Counted from the first letter of the stretch, positions 43,838 to 53,317 are shown. The stretch is DNA of 64,000 nt from Advenella incenata (GCF_004217095.1 NZ_SHKO01000002.1:496001-560000), one strand, 5' to 3'. Numbers and translations are program-made. Notes: a model not told the origin generated them from the letters alone.

Positions 43838-45676
43838 ATGAATGCTGCTCGTCCCGAACCTTCACTTCAAATCAATGCGCCCGAATGGGTGCAGCACGCC
43901 GGCCTGAAAGCCTGGGTGGCGCAAATTGCCGCGCTGACTCAGCCTGACCGTATCGAATGGTGCGATGGTTCCGAGGAAGAATATGATCGCCTGTGTGCGT
44001 TGATGGTTCAAGCCGGTACGTTGCGTAAACTGAACCCTCAGAAGCGTCCCAACTCGTATCTGGCCTGGTCTGATCCCGATGACGTGGCGCGTGTGGAAGA
44101 CCGCACGTATATCTGTTCTGAAAAAGAGGAAGACGCAGGTCCGACCAACAATTGGAAAGCACCTGAGCAAATGCGCGATACGCTCGACGGCCTGTTCGAT
44201 GGCTGTATGCGTGGCCGTACCATGTATGTGATTCCGTTTTCCATGGGGCCGCTGGGCTCTCCCATTGCCCACATTGGTGTCGAGTTGTCCGATTCTCCTT
44301 ATGTGGCGGTCAATATGCGGCTGATGACCCGAATGGGTCGCAAGGTGTACGACATTCTGGGCAGCGATGGCGAGTTTGTCCCTTGCGTACATTCGGTGGG
44401 CAGCCCGCTGGCACCGAACCAGGCCGATGTTTCCTGGCCCTGCAACAAGACCAAATATATCGTGCACTATCCCGAGACCCGTGAAATCTGGTCTTATGGT
44501 TCCGGCTACGGCGGCAATGCGTTGCTGGGCAAGAAATGCTTTGCCTTGCGCATTGCCTCGAACATGGGGCGTGACGAAGGCTGGATGGCCGAGCATATGT
44601 TGATTCTGGGTGTTACCTCGCCGGAAGGTAAAAAGATGCACGTCGCTGCGGCGTTCCCTTCGGCCTGCGGTAAAACCAATTTCTCGATGATGATTCCGCC
44701 GGCTTCGTTGCCGGGCTGGAAAATCACCACGGTAGGCGACGATATTGCCTGGATCAAACCCGGCGCGGACGGTCGCCTTTACGCAATCAATCCAGAAGCT
44801 GGCTATTTTGGCGTTGCGCCTGGCACCAACGAGAAAACCAACTTCAACTGCATGGCCTCGTTGCGGGAAAACGTGCTGTTTACCAATGTTGCGCTCACCG
44901 ATGATGGCGATGTTTGGTGGGAAGGCATGGGCCCCGCGCCCGAGCACCTGATTGACTGGCAGGGCAAGGACTGGACCCCAGATTCAGGACGCAAAGCCGC
45001 CCATCCCAATGCCCGGTTTACCGTAGCGGCAACCCAGAATCCGGTGATTGATCCGGAATGGGACAATCCGGCAGGGGTGGCCATTGATGCCTTCCTGTTC
45101 GGCGGTCGCCGATCCGACACTGTGCCGCTGGTGACAGAGGCACGTAACTGGGTAGAGGGCGTCTACATGGCGGCCACGATGGGCTCGGAAACGACTGCCG
45201 CTGCGGCCGGCGCGCAGGGCGTTGTGCGTCGCGACCCGTTTGCCATGTTGCCATTTTGTGGTTACAACATGAGCTCCTACTTCCAGCACTGGCTCAATCT
45301 GGGGCGCAGGCTGGAGCAGTCCGGAGCGACGCTGCCTCATATTTTCTGCGTCAACTGGTTCCAGACTGACGATAACGGCAAGTTCATCTGGCCCGGCTTT
45401 GGCGAGAATATGCGTGTGCTCAAGTGGATGCTGGAGCGCATCGACGGTACGGCCCAGGGAGAGGAAAACCTGTTCGGCGTATCACCGCGGTTTGAAGATA
45501 TTACCTGGGATGGCCTGTCTTTTGACGCTGCACAATTTAAGCGCATTACCACCATCGAGCAGGAACAATGGCGCCGTGAACTGGGTCTGCACGAGGAACT
45601 GTTCAACAAACTCCAACAGCGTTTGCCCCAGGAGTTGTCACAGATCCGCGAGCGACTGGACAGCCACCTCGCCTGA
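43838..45676 (+). CDS. pckG: phosphoenolpyruvate carboxykinase (GTP)
   Basis: The enzyme converts oxaloacetate and GTP into PEP, CO2 and GDP, the first step of gluconeogenesis. The 612-residue length is normal for the GTP-dependent class. Motifs are [20 protein letters not shown], the P-loop [15 protein letters not shown] (residue about 275), [10 protein letters not shown], and [15 protein letters not shown] 43838 has GGAG in front; the open frame back to 43727 contains the leader hairpin and is not coding. In this genome it would allow growth on C2 and C4 acids such as the acetyl-CoA from taurine. Confidence 0.96.
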   Translation: MNAARPEPSLQINAPEWVQHAGLKAWVAQIAALTQPDRIEWCDGSEEEYDRLCALMVQAGTLRKLNPQKRPNSYLAWSDPDDVARVEDRTYICSEKEEDAGPTNNWKAPEQMRDTLDGLFDGCMRGRTMYVIPFSMGPLGSPIAHIGVELSDSPYVAVNMRLMTRMGRKVYDILGSDGEFVPCVHSVGSPLAPNQADVSWPCNKTKYIVHYPETREIWSYGSGYGGNALLGKKCFALRIASNMGRDEGWMAEHMLILGVTSPEGKKMHVAAAFPSACGKTNFSMMIPPASLPGWKITTVGDDIAWIKPGADGRLYAINPEAGYFGVAPGTNEKTNFNCMASLRENVLFTNVALTDDGDVWWEGMGPAPEHLIDWQGKDWTPDSGRKAAHPNARFTVAATQNPVIDPEWDNPAGVAIDAFLFGGRRSDTVPLVTEARNWVEGVYMAATMGSETTAAAAGAQGVVRRDPFAMLPFCGYNMSSYFQHWLNLGRRLEQSGATLPHIFCVNWFQTDDNGKFIWPGFGENMRVLKWMLERIDGTAQGEENLFGVSPRFEDITWDGLSFDAAQFKRITTIEQEQWRRELGLHEELFNKLQQRLPQELSQIRERLDSHLA

Positions 45677-45896
45677 TCGTTAGCACGGCAGGGCTGCCCA
45701 CTCTATGGGCCGTCCTGTCAATCCGTGCCCGCCATGCCTGCTCAGCACACGAGCGGGCGTGCGCGACCTCTGCCTGCAATGGCCGGATGCTGGCTTGCCG
45801 GTCATATCCAGGACCTGAAATGCATAGAAAGATAAAAGCCCGTCAGAAAAGAAGGTTACCTTTGTAGTTTTCCTTTTAGTCTGCTACCATGGCGCT

Positions 45897-46349
45897 ATGG
45901 ATAAGAAACCGTTGAGCCCCGAACAGGCGCGGGTATCAGAGCTGGCTGCAGAACTGCGCATTCTGATTTCCTCGTTTACACGCAAGCTGCGTGCCCAGGC
46001 CAGCGCAGGGGATTTCACCCCTTCGCAGCGGTCGGTCTTGTTACGACTGGAGCGCGACGGGCCCACCACAGTGACCGCCTTGGCGCGCGCCGAAGGTGTC
46101 AGGCCGCAATCGATGGGCGCAACGGTATCCGGTCTGGAAGCTGCGGGCCATATCAATGGTACGCCCGATCCGGCCGATGGTCGCCAGACCATTCTGTCAC
46201 TGACACCGCGGTTTCTCACGATGATCCAGGCCAGTCGCACCGCCAGGGAAGATTGGCTGGTGCGGGAAATTTACGCCTGCTACAACACCAAAGAACAGGA
46301 ATCGCTGGCCAAAGCCATAGAGCTGCTCAAGCGACTCGTCAGTCACTGA
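45897..46349 (+). CDS. MarR-family transcriptional regulator
   Basis: The 150-residue product is a MarR winged helix: FTPSQRSVLLRLERDGPTTVTALARAEGV, QSMGATVSGLEAAGHIN and the wing PDPADGRQTILSLT. MarR proteins often repress a nearby efflux gene and respond to phenolic or drug-like ligands. An MFS exporter follows on the same strand 97 bases later, which is the likely target. No clear ribosome site precedes ATG 45897. Confidence 0.87.
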   Translation: MDKKPLSPEQARVSELAAELRILISSFTRKLRAQASAGDFTPSQRSVLLRLERDGPTTVTALARAEGVRPQSMGATVSGLEAAGHINGTPDPADGRQTILSLTPRFLTMIQASRTAREDWLVREIYACYNTKEQESLAKAIELLKRLVSH

Positions 46350-46446
46350 CCGCAACTGCGGCGGTATAAACCGCGCAGCACCATCGCCGACGACCTCGCG
46401 TCTCGTTGACCTTCAGAACCATTTTTCGGCATAGCCGGGGGAAGTT

Positions 46447-47763
46447 GTGGGTACCATCAAAAGCGGCACATTCAGATCTCTTGCCATTCGAAATTATCGA
46501 ATCTGGGCGGGGGGCGCCATTGTGTCCAACGTTGGCACCTGGATGCAGCGTACTGCCCAAGACTGGCTGGTGCTTGTCTATCTTACTCATAACAATGCGA
46601 CTGCAGTCGGTATTGTCATGGCGTTGCAGTTCGGTCCCCAGATCTTTTTGCTTCCGTTCACCGGCATGGCTGCCGACTATCTTGACAGGCGCAAATTGTT
46701 GATCGCCACGCAGGCGGTCATGGGCGTGCTCGCCCTGGGACTCGGCCTGCTGACGCTTACCGGCCTGGTGCAATTGTGGCAAGTATATGTTTTCGCACTA
46801 CTGCTGGGGTGCATTACCGCCTTTGATGCACCGGCACGACAGACATTCGTATCCGAGCTGGTTGGCGATACAGATCTGTCTAACGCGGTTGCGCTCAATT
46901 CTGCCTCGTTCAATGCCGCGCGCATGATCGGTCCGGCCGTTGCCGGTTTGCTTATTGCCGGGGTAGGGATTGGCTGGGTATTTGTGATTAATGCGGTCAC
47001 GTATCTTGCCGTGATCGCCTCGCTGCTTCACCTAAGGGTAGAGGACCTTAACCGCAGCAAACGAGCACCGCGTACGCGCGGCAGCCTGGTCGAGGGATTC
47101 CGGTATGTATGGAGTCGCCCAGACCTCAAAGCGCTGTTCATGATGCTGTTTCTGATCGGTACATTCGGGCTTAACTTTCCCATTTATATTTCTACTATGT
47201 CCGTCACGGTTTTTCACGTCGGTGCAAACGAATATGGCCTGCTTTCCTCAACCATGGCCATTGGCTCGGTCAGCGGTGCGTTGCTGGCAGCAAAGCGGGC
47301 CCGTCCGCGGATTGCCTATGTTCTGACAGGCGCTGGGATTTTCGGTATCGGTTGCACGCTGGCTGCCGTGTCTCCCAATTATTGGGTGTTCGGCGTCGTC
47401 CTGGTTGTCCTGGGTATCGCAGCCCAGACCTTTAACACTACCGTCAATAGCACTGTGCAGATGTCGACCGATGCCGCCATGCGCGGGCGGGTCATGGCCA
47501 TTTATATGGCCATTGCGCTGGGTGGTACGCTGGTTGGTGCGCCGTTCGTGGGTTGGGTTGCCGACGCTTTTGGCCCCCGCTGGTCATTGGGTGTGGGCGC
47601 GGTGGCCGGAACTCTGGCCATGTTGATCGGACTGCGGTATATGTTCAAGTACCGAGCGCTGGCCGTAAAGCTGGTGCAGTATCGCGTGCAGTTCAGCCTG
47701 GATGGCCATGAAGTGCAGTTGCGCGAACAGCGCCGGCGTCAGGCCCGTATTCAGACCAGATAG
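46447..47763 (+). CDS. MFS exporter, EntS-like MFS_3 family
   Basis: The 438-residue inner-membrane protein has about twelve helices. NYRIWAGGAIVSNVGTWMQRTAQDWLVL in the first helices and DAPARQTFVSELVGDTDLSNAVALNSASFNAARMIGPA are typical of the enterobactin-exporter-like MFS_3 group. It probably expels a small hydrophobic compound. It starts with GTG 46447 after GGGGGAAG. The last 13 bases overlap the convergent DUF2938 gene. The MarR gene upstream is the likely regulator. Confidence 0.88.
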   Translation: MGTIKSGTFRSLAIRNYRIWAGGAIVSNVGTWMQRTAQDWLVLVYLTHNNATAVGIVMALQFGPQIFLLPFTGMAADYLDRRKLLIATQAVMGVLALGLGLLTLTGLVQLWQVYVFALLLGCITAFDAPARQTFVSELVGDTDLSNAVALNSASFNAARMIGPAVAGLLIAGVGIGWVFVINAVTYLAVIASLLHLRVEDLNRSKRAPRTRGSLVEGFRYVWSRPDLKALFMMLFLIGTFGLNFPIYISTMSVTVFHVGANEYGLLSSTMAIGSVSGALLAAKRARPRIAYVLTGAGIFGIGCTLAAVSPNYWVFGVVLVVLGIAAQTFNTTVNSTVQMSTDAAMRGRVMAIYMAIALGGTLVGAPFVGWVADAFGPRWSLGVGAVAGTLAMLIGLRYMFKYRALAVKLVQYRVQFSLDGHEVQLREQRRRQARIQTR

Positions 47764-48254
47764 CCAGACAGGGCAAGCGCGCTCAGGTATAAGGCAAGCG
47801 TAAATATCACATGGTTGACGATGGTGCGCAGACGCATGCGCAGCGGATCAGGGCTCTTGCGGGCGGCCACGCCCAGGCCCAGGCCGGGTTGCATCAGGAA
47901 CCAGGCGGCGCAGGTTGCCAACACCAGTCCAACCAGCAACGGTGCATACAGGGTCGGGTAACTGGCATCCTGGAAGAACCAGATCGCCACGACCAGTATG
48001 CCGTACACAATACCGATCACGTAATGGGCGATCCAGCCGATAGCCAGTTCGCCGCGAACAGGCATGGCCTGTGCAATACTGTCGTGGCGGAAGACGCCAT
48101 CTTTCATATGGGCAAACCAGCGTCCGGCCAGTGCCCAATTGGCCGGGGCTGCATCGTAGGCGCGTTTTGCCACAAGGGCCCAGATGTCCAGGATAACAGT
48201 TGCGGCAATGCCGATAATGATGCCGTGCAAAAAGAGGGTGGGTATGCTGTACAT
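47751..48254 (-). CDS. DUF2938 membrane protein
   Basis: The 167-residue product has four membrane segments: FLHGIIIGIAATVILDIWALV, IAHYVIGIVYGILVVAIWFF, LLVGLVLATCAAWFLM and VIFTLALYLSALALSGYL. The pattern fits DUF2938, a family of unknown function. GRWFAHMKDGVFRHDSIA is its conserved loop. It stands alone and is convergent with the MFS exporter. Confidence 0.85.
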   Translation of the reverse strand: MYSIPTLFLHGIIIGIAATVILDIWALVAKRAYDAAPANWALAGRWFAHMKDGVFRHDSIAQAMPVRGELAIGWIAHYVIGIVYGILVVAIWFFQDASYPTLYAPLLVGLVLATCAAWFLMQPGLGLGVAARKSPDPLRMRLRTIVNHVIFTLALYLSALALSGYLV

Positions 48255-48357
48255 GGAAATGGTTGCCGCCGTTAATTAAAAAAGAATGGGTCAGAGGGTG
48301 TTGGCGCGCGCCCGGCCGCCACAGACAGGCGCAGGCCGACGTGTATGCCTGGCGCGC

Positions 48358-49173
48358 TTATTGCAGGGCGACGGCGTCGAAACCGGCCACAATATTGCCG
48401 CTGGCGTCCAGCATATCCAGATGCTCTGCGCTGATCTTATAGCGTGCCACCGTAAGCAGGGCATTCAGAAATGCGGTTTCCACTGCCATCCCTTGCGGGC
48501 AGGCCATCATGGTGCCGGCCACCTGTTTCAGCTTCAATTGATCGCCTTTCTCTTCGAACCCGCCCATCATACGATTGCAGCCGCTGCTCCCGGAGAGCCG
48601 ATCGTCGCTGGCCGAAAACACGATATGTGCTTCACGTTGCTGCTCGTGCACCGTGACGGCCTTGCCGTGCAGGGTCACCAGTTTCCAGTAGGTATTGCGC
48701 AAAGGGCTGTCGGGTTTGGCTGTTGCCTTGGCCGGGTCCTGGCTCGCCGCAGGTGCAACGGACGAAGCTGCTGGCGCCCCCACGTGTTCCGGCGCGCCTT
48801 TTCTCATCAAAATCATGATTGGCTTGCTGTCCGCCTGAGGCAGTGTCACCGGTGTGGCACCCGAAAAAAGGACGCGACCCTGCGCCGATAGAACCGTGCT
48901 GACACGATATTGCTGTCCGGGCTGGATAGCGGCGTCGTAGACAATTTCAAACTTGAAGGGTGTCTGACCGGCAGGATTCAGTGCTGCGTGACCTACCACT
49001 GGTCCTGCTGTGCCGTCGGTCTGAATTTTCTGCAGGCTTGCTTCGAATATGGCATCGGCCGGTGCGGCAATGCGTTCGCGATAGATTGCCGTGCCCTGGA
49101 GCGTTGCTGCCTGTGCATATGAGCCGATCACACATGTTATAGCCAGCAAGGGTCGAAGAAAAGCCTGAATCAT
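48358..49173 (-). CDS. YbaY-like and META/HslJ-like two-domain envelope protein
   Basis: The 271-residue product has a signal peptide (FLRPLLAITCVIGSYAQAA). A YbaY-type domain follows (LQGTAIYRERIAAPADAIFEASLQ, FKFEIVYDAAIQPGQQYRVST). An Ala/Pro-rich linker leads to a META domain like HslJ (NTYWKLVTLHG, HIVFSASDDRLSGSSGCNRMMGGFE, MACPQGMAVETAFLNAL). META proteins are linked to heat, novobiocin or envelope stress. The ATG overlaps the stop of a small Cys-rich frame upstream by four bases. Confidence 0.88.
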   Translation of the reverse strand: MIQAFLRPLLAITCVIGSYAQAATLQGTAIYRERIAAPADAIFEASLQKIQTDGTAGPVVGHAALNPAGQTPFKFEIVYDAAIQPGQQYRVSTVLSAQGRVLFSGATPVTLPQADSKPIMILMRKGAPEHVGAPAASSVAPAASQDPAKATAKPDSPLRNTYWKLVTLHGKAVTVHEQQREAHIVFSASDDRLSGSSGCNRMMGGFEEKGDQLKLKQVAGTMMACPQGMAVETAFLNALLTVARYKISAEHLDMLDASGNIVAGFDAVALQ

Positions 49174-49277
49174 GATTCTGTCCTTGTGAGTCCATTGGGG
49201 TTTTCGTCATCATAACCGGGCGAGCAGTGTTCACACAACGGACAGCGCAAATGCGGACGCCACTGTGCGCAATGCAT
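49170..49277 (-). CDS. possible 35-aa Cys-rich small protein
   Basis: The frame ends in TGA that overlaps the next ATG as ATGA, a sign of coupled translation. From ATG 49277 the product has paired cysteines: HCAQW, then CPLCEHC, followed by an acidic tail and TRTES at the end. The frame is open about 28 codons further upstream, where another Cys (PPC before the Met) and basic residues occur, but no standard start or ribosome site is seen there. It may be a small zinc-ribbon protein with an unusual start, or a remnant. Confidence 0.4.
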   Translation of the reverse strand: MHCAQWRPHLRCPLCEHCSPGYDDENPNGLTRTES

Positions 49278-49539
49278 GCAGGGCGGGATGTACGCCTGGG
49301 TCTGCGCCGCGATGCGACAGCGCGGCGCACGATGCCAGTCATTCGGGCGGTTTCCAAGGGTTTGTACTAATATGGGGCGTTTCTTACCCGATTACCGGCA
49401 GATTGATGCGGATAGCGGCCGCAAAAAGCTGGCATGTAACTTGCTTTATATCCTGTGAGAGGTTTCGACAGGATGTTTTTTCTTTTCTCGCCGCAACAGC
49501 TCGAATCTGTGTATTTTTTTCTTGTAAAGGGGTATTACT

Positions 49540-49656
49540 ATGCACCGCCATCATTTCTACAGCGATATGTTCGATTCTGTCCTGGACAAAATCTGCTACG
49601 CAGTCACCCTGCTGGGGACCATGAAGAGCGGCCAAAGGGAAACTTACTGGGATTAA
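49540..49656 (+). CDS. small hypothetical protein, 38 aa, with own terminator
   Basis: ATG 49540 follows AAAGGGG at good spacing. The product starts MHRHHFYSDMFDSVLDKI, continues CYAVTLLGTMKSGQRE and ends TYWD. It has a His-rich start and a short hydrophobic stretch but no clear membrane helix. I do not recognise it. A strong terminator lies 69 bases after the stop, so the unit could be a small mRNA. Confidence 0.5.
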   Translation: MHRHHFYSDMFDSVLDKICYAVTLLGTMKSGQRETYWD

Positions 49657-49724
49657 GAGCGAGACAAGGACCGTGATCGTGGCGTTTGATCGCGGTTTAT
49701 AAAACTCTGGAAAAAAAGGGTAGC

Positions 49725-49766
49725 ACCCTGATCTATTGCCTGTGCAACAGATCAGGGTTTTTTATT
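49725..49766 (+). terminator. strong Rho-independent terminator
   Basis: ACCCTGATCT (49725-49734) and AGATCAGGGT (49749-49758) pair perfectly. After one mismatch TTGC/GCAA extends the stem to a CTGT loop, and six T follow. The rest of 49657-49979 holds no gene that I can support. Confidence 0.9.
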
Positions 49767-49979
49767 GCCGGTTTCGATGGATGCGGGGCGCCTGGCTACG
49801 CCAGCGGGTTGAGGGAGCGTGACGCAGGCGTTGGACATGCGCCAACGCAGCAGCGATCCGGGCCATCAGCAGCAACTGCCGTACGACAGGGATCTGGTAA
49901 ACTTTCCTGTGTCAGGCGCTTTGGTGTCGCATGCAGCCGCCAGCAGCGGCGCCTTTCAAACAGTATGGAAGACGTTCAT

Positions 49980-50498
49980 ATGAGTAACAATATCGACATG
50001 CTCACGCTGGCGCCCGAGATTGATCGGCTGCATCGGGAGTGCCTTAGCCTGATCATGGCAACGACCAATGCAGCGCATGCCCCCTGCGCCAGCTATACGC
50101 CCTTTGCGTATATGGATAACCGGTTTTATATTCTGGTTTCAGCCCTGGCTACTCACGGTCAGAACCTGAAGACGCAGCCTGATCTGGACATCCTTCTGAT
50201 CGAAGATGAGAGCAGGGCACGCAACATTTACGCGCGCCTGCGCGTCAATTATCAAGTGACTGCGTCGCCGGTAGAAAAGGGTTCTGCCGAGCATGTCCGG
50301 GCGGTTACGCTGCTTGGCCAGAGGGCGGGCAAGACGGTCGCATTGCTCGATGGCCTGGATGATTTCACCATGTATCGTCTGACGCCGGTACGTGCAACGC
50401 TGGTACAGGGTTTTGGAAAGGCGTTTGTTTTTGATCCGATGAACCAGTCTGAGGGCGCGGTTGCGCTGAACGAGAAAAATATCGACCAGTATCGATGA
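49980..50498 (+). CDS. HugZ/HutZ-like haem-utilisation family protein
   Basis: The 172-residue product resembles the split-barrel HugZ/HutZ proteins, which bind haem and in some cases degrade it: PCASYTPFAYMDNRFYILVSALATHGQNLK, then PDLDILLIEDESRARNIYARLRVNYQV, then DDFTMYRLTPVRATLVQGFGKAF. The last segment, with GFG, is conserved in the family. It may also be a general flavin-binding relative. ATG 49980 follows GGAAGACGTTCAT; ATG 49962 is another option. No haem transport gene is adjacent. Confidence 0.78.
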   Translation: MSNNIDMLTLAPEIDRLHRECLSLIMATTNAAHAPCASYTPFAYMDNRFYILVSALATHGQNLKTQPDLDILLIEDESRARNIYARLRVNYQVTASPVEKGSAEHVRAVTLLGQRAGKTVALLDGLDDFTMYRLTPVRATLVQGFGKAFVFDPMNQSEGAVALNEKNIDQYR

Positions 50499-50563
50499 TC
50501 GCCTGCCCGGGCCCGGACATAGACTTATCTGGTCGTGACGCCAAAACGGTGCTTACAACATAG

Positions 50564-50591
50564 AGCAGGGCCGGTGGAGACCGGCCCTGCT
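50564..50591 (+). terminator. hairpin downstream of the HugZ-like gene
   Basis: AGCAGGGCCGG (50564-50574) and CCGGCCCTGCT (50581-50591) form a perfect 11-base-pair stem over TGGAGA. The T run after it is weak. Confidence 0.6.
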
Positions 50592-50672
50592 GCTTACTTA
50601 GTGCGATAGGTACGCCGTTGTTGTGCTGATTTTGGCAGGCACTTGTGTAACTTGTGTCGTGGCAAAGCGCCA

Positions 50673-50712
50673 AGGCACCGCAGCAGTCATAATTGATACT
50701 GCTGCGGTGCCT
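50673..50712 (-). terminator. long perfect hairpin after the alanine symporter gene
   Basis: AGGCACCGCAGCAGT (50673-50687) and ACTGCTGCGGTGCCT (50698-50712) form a perfect 15-base-pair stem, 12 bases after the stop at 50724. It is probably the end of the symporter transcript, though no long T run follows on the minus strand. Confidence 0.6.
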
Positions 50713-50723
50713 CTGGTGCTCAA

Positions 50724-52085
50724 TTATGGCAGTTCGCCACTTTTGCGTTTGGCGATAAAGTCGCGGGTTTCCTTGACAATCACCCCTGACAGTAATACCA
50801 GTGCAATCAGGTTGGGTACCGCCATCAGGCCATTGAAGGTGTCGGCAGCGGCCCAGACCAGGTCCAGGCTGGCAATCGTGCCAACCATCACACTGGCGAC
50901 ATAAATAATGCGATAGGGCAGTACAAACCACTCGCCCAGCAGATAGGACGCACATTTTTCGCCGTAATAGCACCAACCCAGAATCGTGGAATAGGCAAAG
51001 AAGACCAGGCCAATGGTGACGATCCAGCCGCCGGGACCTGGCAGCAACAGGTTAAATGTCTGGGTGGTCAGCGCAGCGCCGGTCTCGCCATTCGTGTAAA
51101 TGCCGCCCATGACCAGTACCAGTCCGGTTATGCTGCACACGACTATGGTGTCAAGGAAAGTGCCTGTCATGGACACCAGCGCCTGACGGACCGGGTGATC
51201 GGTTTTTGCGGCAGCAGCGGCAATGGGCGCGCTACCCATCCCGGCTTCATTTGAAAATACGCCCCGCGCCACGCCATACCGGATGACAGTGCCAATGGCG
51301 CCACCTGCGACCGCTTCACCACTGAACGCATCACGAAAGATCGTGGCAAAGGCTGGGCCCAGCAGATCCAGGTGCATGAAAATAATAATGAGTCCACCGG
51401 CGACATAGAAAATGGCCATGAACGGGACGATGAACGACGACGCAGTGGCAATACTTTTGATGCCACCCAGAATAACAATAGCAGTAAAGACGGTCAGCAC
51501 GATGCCGGTCATCATGGGATCAATGCCGAAGCTTTCCTGAATGGAGTGCGCGACTGAGTTCGATTGCACGGAGCTGCCGATGCCGAAGGAAGCCAGGGTA
51601 CCAAACAGCGCGAACAGAATGGCCAGCCATTTCCATTTCAGGCCGCGTTCAATGTAATACATCGGTCCGCCGGACATCTGGCCGCGCTCATTGACTATCC
51701 GGTATTTGACCGCCAGCACGCCTTCCCCAAACTTGGTTGCCATGCCGAAAATGGCGGTGATCCACATCCAGAAAACGGCGCCAGGACCGCCCAAAACCAC
51801 CGCTGTAGCCACGCCGGCGATATTGCCGGTACCGATGGTGGCAGAAAGCGCGGTCATGAGGGCGCCGAAATGAGAAATATCTCCCTGGTCATCGCTGCCA
51901 TCGCTCTTTTTGGGATGGCGCGAAAACGCCTGTTTGAGCGCGAAAGGCAACATGGTAAATTGCAGAAACGCCAGTCGCAGGGTCAGATAAACACCGGTTC
52001 CCACCAGGAACACGAGCATGACAGGCCCCCACACCCAACCGCCTACAGTATCAAAAAATGTTTTCAGTACGTCCAAATACTGCAT
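50724..52085 (-). CDS. sodium:alanine symporter (AGCS family)
   Basis: The 453-residue inner-membrane protein would import alanine or glycine with sodium. AGCS motifs are visible: GGPGAVFWMWITAIFGMATKF, ERGQMSGGPMYYIERGL, and GVARGVFSNEAGMGSAPIAAAAAKTDHP, with about ten helices. The ATG at 52085 follows GAGGAGTAAA. It is monocistronic and divergent from znuA. Confidence 0.93.
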   Translation of the reverse strand: MQYLDVLKTFFDTVGGWVWGPVMLVFLVGTGVYLTLRLAFLQFTMLPFALKQAFSRHPKKSDGSDDQGDISHFGALMTALSATIGTGNIAGVATAVVLGGPGAVFWMWITAIFGMATKFGEGVLAVKYRIVNERGQMSGGPMYYIERGLKWKWLAILFALFGTLASFGIGSSVQSNSVAHSIQESFGIDPMMTGIVLTVFTAIVILGGIKSIATASSFIVPFMAIFYVAGGLIIIFMHLDLLGPAFATIFRDAFSGEAVAGGAIGTVIRYGVARGVFSNEAGMGSAPIAAAAAKTDHPVRQALVSMTGTFLDTIVVCSITGLVLVMGGIYTNGETGAALTTQTFNLLLPGPGGWIVTIGLVFFAYSTILGWCYYGEKCASYLLGEWFVLPYRIIYVASVMVGTIASLDLVWAAADTFNGLMAVPNLIALVLLSGVIVKETRDFIAKRKSGELP

Positions 52086-52237
52086 CGTACTTTACTCCTC
52101 TATATTGAAATGATTTTAAATTGAAGGCTTCTCCCCACCTTCGCAGGCTCAAGAATACCCGATTCTTTTTCTGCGGAAAAGGACTGGGCAGGCTAATAAT
52201 GGTGACGGGAAGTACAGAATTTATTGACGATTTTAGT

Positions 52238-52255
52238 GTTATGTTATAACATAAC
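52238..52255. promoter_or_regulatory. Zur-type palindrome upstream of znuA
   Basis: GTTATGTTATAACATAAC is a perfect 18-base palindrome whose core TGTTATAACA fits proteobacterial Zur boxes. TTGACG (52224-52229) lies just before, so a bound repressor would cover the -10 region of the znuA promoter. Confidence 0.75.
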
Positions 52256-52324
52256 TGAAATTGAATTCCCTATACATCTGCGCGCCGCGCGAGGGCGCGC
52301 CCCATTCTTACCCAGAGGTTTCAC

Positions 52325-53317
52325 GTGTACATTGTGTTCAAGCAGCTTTTTATTTCCGGCGCCATTGGCATGGCTTTCATGAGTGGCGCCAGCGCCGCAC
52401 CGGTCAATGTCGTGACCAGCTTTTCCATTATTGATGACTTTGCGCGCCAGGTGGGTGGAGACCGTGTCGTGGTCAAGTCCATTGTTCCTGCCAATGGCGA
52501 TGCCCATGCCTACGAACCCAAGCCGGCGGACGTGATCGCGTTCAAGCGTGCCGACCTGGTGCTGGTCAATGGCTTGCAGTTCGATACGTTTATGCAGCGG
52601 CTGGCAAAATCCAGCGAAACCAAGGCGCCGGTGGTAGAGGTGACCAAGGGTATTGAACCCTTGAAAAATACTGAAGATAAACATGGACATGGGGCAGAGC
52701 CGGCTCATGATGAGCACGATCACGATCACGATCACGATCACGATCACGATCACGACCATGGTCATGGTCATGAACATGATCATGGCGAGTACGACCCCCA
52801 TGCCTGGCAGTCTGTGCCCAACGCCATGGTTTATGTGAAAAACATTGCCGATGCTTTGTGCAAGGCCGACAGCGAAGGATGCGAGTCTTACAAGGCCAAC
52901 GCCAGTGCTTATACGCAAAAGCTGCAGGCGCTGCATGAGTCTGTCAAAGCGGCGTTCTCCGCATTGCCCAAAGATAAACGCACGCTCATTACCTCGCATG
53001 ATGCCTTCGGCTATCTGGGCGCTGCCTATGGCCTGACTTTACTGGCACCAGAGGGGACTTCCTCGGCGACCGAAGCGACTGCAGCGGATGTTGCTGCGAT
53101 TATCCGCCAGATTCGGGAAGACAAAGGGTCTGCAGTGTTCATGGAAAATATCAGCAATCCGGCCCTGATCAAACAGATTGCCGCAGAAGGCAACGTAGCT
53201 GTGGGCGGCAAGCTGTATTCGGATGCGCTGTCCGGCCCGGATGAGCCTGCCTCCACATATCTGAAGATGATGCAATACAACGCCGACACCATTACCAAGG
53301 CAATTCTGAAGAAATAG
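52325..53317 (+). CDS. znuA: zinc-binding periplasmic protein ZnuA
   Basis: The 330-residue product has a signal peptide (LFISGAIGMAFMSGASA) and the cluster A-I metal-binding fold. His ligands are seen in NGDAHAYEPKP, DPHAW and ITSHDAFGYLG. Between residues about 120 and 155 lies the long His/Asp loop typical of ZnuA, encoded by a near-perfect run of GATCAC-like hexamers (HD repeats) around 52709-52760. The start is GTG 52325 after AGAGG. No znuB or znuC follows, which is unusual. A Zur palindrome precedes it. Confidence 0.93.
   Translation: MYIVFKQLFISGAIGMAFMSGASAAPVNVVTSFSIIDDFARQVGGDRVVVKSIVPANGDAHAYEPKPADVIAFKRADLVLVNGLQFDTFMQRLAKSSETKAPVVEVTKGIEPLKNTEDKHGHGAEPAHDEHDHDHDHDHDHDHDHGHGHEHDHGEYDPHAWQSVPNAMVYVKNIADALCKADSEGCESYKANASAYTQKLQALHESVKAAFSALPKDKRTLITSHDAFGYLGAAYGLTLLAPEGTSSATEATAADVAAIIRQIREDKGSAVFMENISNPALIKQIAAEGNVAVGGKLYSDALSGPDEPASTYLKMMQYNADTITKAILKK

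Noticed and set aside
43862-44947. Long open frame (361 codons) on the minus strand
   Set aside because: It lies entirely inside pckG. The His/Arg-rich translation is typical of antisense frames.
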